A stretch of DNA of 64,000 bases from Rhineura floridana (Eukaryota; Chordata; Lepidosauria; Squamata; Rhineuridae). Below are positions 61,062-64,000 of the stretch, piece after piece (positions within the stretch are counted from its first letter, which is position 1; every line of letters starts with the position of its first letter). The position numbers and the translations under genes were made by a program. The stretch is from positions 90,974,838 through 91,038,837 of the forward strand of contig NC_084485.1 in assembly GCF_030035675.1 (NCBI RefSeq), read 5' to 3'. Below the pieces are notes generated by a model. The model saw only the letters and a list, made by a program, of their open reading frames with translations. It ran no database searches and was not told the DNA's origin.

Positions 61062-62164
61062 ATGCTGATGAAAGTTAAAGAGGAAAGCACAAAAGCAGGA
61101 CTACAGCTGAACGTCAAAAAGACTATAAAGTAATGACAACAGAATATTTATGTAACTTTAAAGTTGACAATGAGGACATTGAACTTGTCAAGGATTATCA
61201 ATACCTCGGCACAGTCATTAACCAAAATGAAGACAATAAAGAAATCAGAAAAAGGCTAGGACTGGGGAGGGCAGCTATGAGAGAACTAGAAAAGGTCCTC
61301 AAATGCAAAGATGTGTCACTGAACACCAAAGTCAGGATCATTCAGACCATGTATTCCTGATCTCTGTGTATGGATGTGAGTTGAACAGTGAAAAAAGCGG
61401 ATAAGAGAAAATTCAACTCATTTGAAATGTGGTGTTGGAGGAGAGCTTTGCGCATACAGTGGACTGCAAAAAAGACAAATAATTGGATGTTAGAACAAAT
61501 TAAACCAGAGCTGTCACTAGAAGCTTAAATGATGTAACTGAAGTTATCCTACTTTGGACACATCAAGAGAAGACATGATTCACTAGAAAAGACAATAATG
61601 CTGGGAAAAACAGAAGAGAATAGAAAAAGAGGAAGGCCAAACAAGAGATGGACTGATTCCATAAAGGAAACCACAGACCTGAACTTACAAGATCTGAACA
61701 GGGCAGTTAACGACAGATGCTCTTGGAGGCCACTGATTCATAGGGTCACCATAAGTCGTAATCGACTTGAAGGGACATAACAAAATTGACACAGATTTCT
61801 AGGATGACTAATGAGAGAAATAATTTTCTAGGTTAGATTCTCTGTAGAAATAGTAGCAACACAGAAAAGAAGCAGAGTAAGAACACCAATGAACATACAA
61901 AAATGTAATTCTCCATCTTTGAAGATGGCAGGTGTTGCCACCACTCACCATATTATGCTCAGAGGCACATGTTACCAATTTATTCCAAGCTGCACAGGAA
62001 GTGGATTGGACTGTGAAAGACCAATCCAAATGGTGTTTGCATTTTGACAAATGTGTAGGGTAATACAATATCTCAGAGAGGTTTTTTCCTATTAGTGAAT
62101 TTCTCTGCTTTTTAATCCGGGAGGTAAGAAATGGGATCCTGTGCAAGTTTGCTGAGAATGGATT

Positions 62165-63110
62165 CATCATTTGCATGCTTATTAAATTCAGTGGGATTTA
62201 CTCCCATGCAATCATGAGGATAGGTGAAACAGACAACAGGGGATGGGAAGGGGAGGAGGGAGATGGGAGGAGGAAGAAGGAAGAGGGGAGGAGAGGAGGA
62301 AGGGAGGAGGAAGGGAGAGGAGAGGGAAAGGAGGGGAAAGGCAGGTCTGATCATTTGCATGCTTATTGAGTTCAGTGGGATTTACTCCCGTGCAATCATG
62401 ACTAGGATAGGTAAAACTGACCATGGGGGAGGAGGAGGGGGAGGGGAGAATAGAGGGAAGAAGGGGGAGAGGGGAGCAGAAGGAGGGGGAGAGGGAAAGA
62501 GGGGGAGAGGGAAAGAGGGGATTGGAAGGGGAGGGGAGAGGGGTGAAGAAAGGGGGAGGGAAGTGGCAAAAGGGGATGATGGGAAGGAGGAGGAGGGGAG
62601 GGCAGGTTTGATCATTTGCATGCTTATTGAGTTCAATGGGATTTACTCCCATGCAATCATGCTTGAAAATGAAATGGACTGCCTTCAAGTCGATTCCGAC
62701 AAGGCGACCTTATGAATAGGGTTTTCATGGTAAGCGGTATTCAGAGGTGGTTTACCATTACCTTCTTCTGAGGCTAAGACGCAGTGACTGGCCCAAGGTC
62801 ACCCAGTGAACGTCACGGCTGTGTGGTGATTTGAACCCTGGTCTCCTAGGTCGTAGTCCTAGGATAGGTAAAACTGACCATGATGGGTGGGAGGGCGGAA
62901 GGGAGGGGAAGGAGGAGAAGGGAGAAGGAGGGGATGGGAAGGGGATGGGAAGGGGAAGGGAGGAGTGAAGGAAGGGGGATGGGAGGGGCAAGAGGGTGGG
63001 GATAGGAGGGAGGAAGAGGAGAGGGCAGGCTTGATCATTTGCATGCTTTTTGAGTTCAGTGGGATTTACTCCTGTGCAATCATGCTTACGATAGGTGAAA
63101 CTGACCTGGG
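62165..63110. repeat. Purine-rich tandem array, copy B (about 4-5 units)
   Basis: The conserved block (TTGCATGCTTATT to CCATGCAATCATG) recurs near 62172, 62356, 62617 and 63037, separated by tracts of almost only G and A (for example 62425-62600 and 62880-63025). Expanded relative to copy A. The long Gly/Glu/Arg open frame and its Pro/Ser-rich complement are composition artefacts. Confidence 0.85.
62668..62858 (-). mobile_element. tRNA-derived SINE with BovB-type tail, copy B
   Basis: Minus strand: CCTAGGAGACCAGGGTTCAA head, GGCAATGGTAAACCACCTCT body, GGAATCGACTTGAAGGCAGT tail. It sits after CAATCATGCTTGAAAATG, the same position as the SINE at 13266-13475. Confidence 0.85.
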
Positions 63111-63333
63111 GGCGGGGCAGGGAGGGGAAGAGCAGGGCAGGAAGGGGAGGGGGAAAAGGGGATGGGGGATGGGAGGAGATTGGATGGGTGGGCACTGGGC
63201 AAAGGGGAAGCCCCTTTCCTTTCTAAAAGGAAAACATTGTGAACAGTATCATTCTTTTTCAGGGTTTCCCCCACGTTTTTATTCTCCAGCAGGCACTATA
63301 GCCTCCCATCCAAATTTAAACCAAAGCTGTCCC

Positions 63334-63616
63334 TGGCCATATCCACACCAGACCTTTATTTCAGTTTAGACAGTCATGGCTTCTCCCAAAATATCCTGGG
63401 ATGTAGTTAGTGAAGGGTGCTGAGAGTTGCTAGAAGACCCCTGTTCCCCTCACAGAGCTTCAATCGGAGCAGCTGACTGTTAAACCATTCTGGCCACTGG
63501 AGCTCTATCAGGGGAATAGGAGTCTCCTCTCAGCACCCTTCACAAACTACACTTCACAGGATTCTTTGAGGAAAGCCATGACAAGTGAAATACAGGTCTG
63601 GTGTGGGTATGGTGTG
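63334..63616. mobile_element. Foldback MITE, copy B
   Basis: TGGCCATATCCACACCAGAC and CAGTCATGGCTTCTCCC on the left arm, with GGAAAGCCATGAC and GTCTGGTGTGGGTATGG on the right. It has a longer centre than copy A (CTGGCCACTGGAGCTCTATC). Confidence 0.8.
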
Positions 63617-64000
63617 GGTATGGATTAGGCAAGCCCGGCAGCTGGAAGTCTGGCTTTTAGAACACTGACAGTTGGTTCTTACTGAGCATGCCTGGGCTTA
63701 TCATTTACTCCAATGCTAAATTTCTTAAATTAATTAAAAATCAGCCAGGCCTTTTTTTAACTTTAAACTGCAGAAGATGAAGGTCAGAGTATGAGGCAAG
63801 GTCAGTAATAGGATTACAGATACTCTGTGAACATGGCTGATTTTTAATTAATTTCAACAGATTATGAGAACTCTGACAGAAAAAGGTCCAAAAGGGGTCT
63901 GGTTTTTCCCCTCTGTTTTTAAACTTTGAACTCTTGATTCTCTCTATTTTGTGTATCACCATGAAAATTTGGAGGGTTGTTAAACAAGCGTTTCTGAGTT

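Larger units (their letters stand above)
58419..61781 (+). mobile_element. BovB-type LINE (RTE clade), copy B, near full length
   Basis: Bounded by perfect 11 bp duplications AAAATTGACAC (58408-58418 and 61782-61792). 5' UTR from 58419 (TTTAGGATGCACACC). Endonuclease from about 58860 (GTWNVRSMNQGKLEIVKQEM, TWTSPDGQYRNQIDYIIGNR, TRPGADCGTDHEL). RT with DIQAGFRKERGTRE, CFIDYSKAFDCVGHEK and LRYADD (YADD at 61011-61022). C-terminal region YQYLGTVINQNEDNKE and MLGKTEENRKRGRPNKRW. It ends at CGACTTGAAGGGACATAAC. Length 3363 bp including a 118 bp insertion. Several stops and frameshifts make it inactive. Confidence 0.95.
57480..64000. repeat. Composite repeat, copy B (runs off the window)
   Basis: Starts at ATTCACTAATAGGC. 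Inverted-arm segment 57480-62100 (left arm to about 57758, right arm 61930-62100, shortened by about 130 bp) with a BovB LINE inserted in its loop. Then follow the same flank as copy A (TTTTTAATCCGGGAGG), a purine-rich array, a SINE at the same site as copy A, a foldback MITE, and sequence matching 13940-14318 up to the window end. The homology to copy A therefore covers about 1.5 kb right of the arms. Confidence 0.85.

Noticed and set aside
62212-62715. 163-codon Gly/Glu/Arg-rich frame and its 158-codon Pro/Ser-rich complement
   Set aside because: Purine-only DNA gives such frames automatically. The sequence is a tandem array.

Overview
The window is vertebrate nuclear DNA, most probably from a squamate reptile (a lizard is likeliest). 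The basis is the repeat content: BovB (RTE-type) LINEs, SINEs whose tails match the BovB 3' end, L2/CR1-type LINE ends, and many short hAT-like elements. It is mostly intron and repeat. Two host genes are supported: RNF11 on the plus strand (three coding exons at 5801-5923, 43883-44052 and 46781-46952, giving a complete 154-residue protein) and, convergent with it, the last coding exon of a gene that looks like TTC39A on the minus strand (55457-55577). In mammals, as I recall it, RNF11 and TTC39A are also neighbours, which supports both calls.

Layout. 1-1910: 3' part of a LINE with a C-terminal zinc finger. 2047-4470: thirteen copies of a 188 bp satellite. 5250-5800: GC-rich promoter and leader of RNF11. 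5924-43882: 38 kb RNF11 intron 1, packed with nested transposons. 43883-49050: RNF11 exons 2 and 3 and a probable 2.1 kb 3' UTR. 49529-53270: a Tc1/mariner-type MITE and an L2/CR1 LINE. 54840-55577: 3' end of the TTC39A-like gene. 55578-64000: its last intron, with a fossil of treacle/Nopp140-like exons and a large composite repeat carrying a BovB LINE.

Many insertions could be delimited to the base by matching target-site duplications: hAT-like elements at 9753-9993, 10863-14829, 16393-18379, 18868-19432, 22668-25581, 25722-25873 and 29335-29466; a mariner/pogo-type MITE at 49529-50179; BovB at 58419-61781; a SINE at 40423-40806; and a BovB 5'-end piece at 44492-44697.

The most unusual structure is a composite repeat present twice, at 11484 to about 14320 and at 57480 to the window end. 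Each copy starts with a 1.35 kb segment bounded by about 280 bp inverted arms, followed by a purine-rich tandem array, a SINE and a foldback element. The segment between the arms lies in opposite orientation in the two copies while the flank on one side is the same. This suggests an inversion between the arms. I did not find any coding system that looks new.
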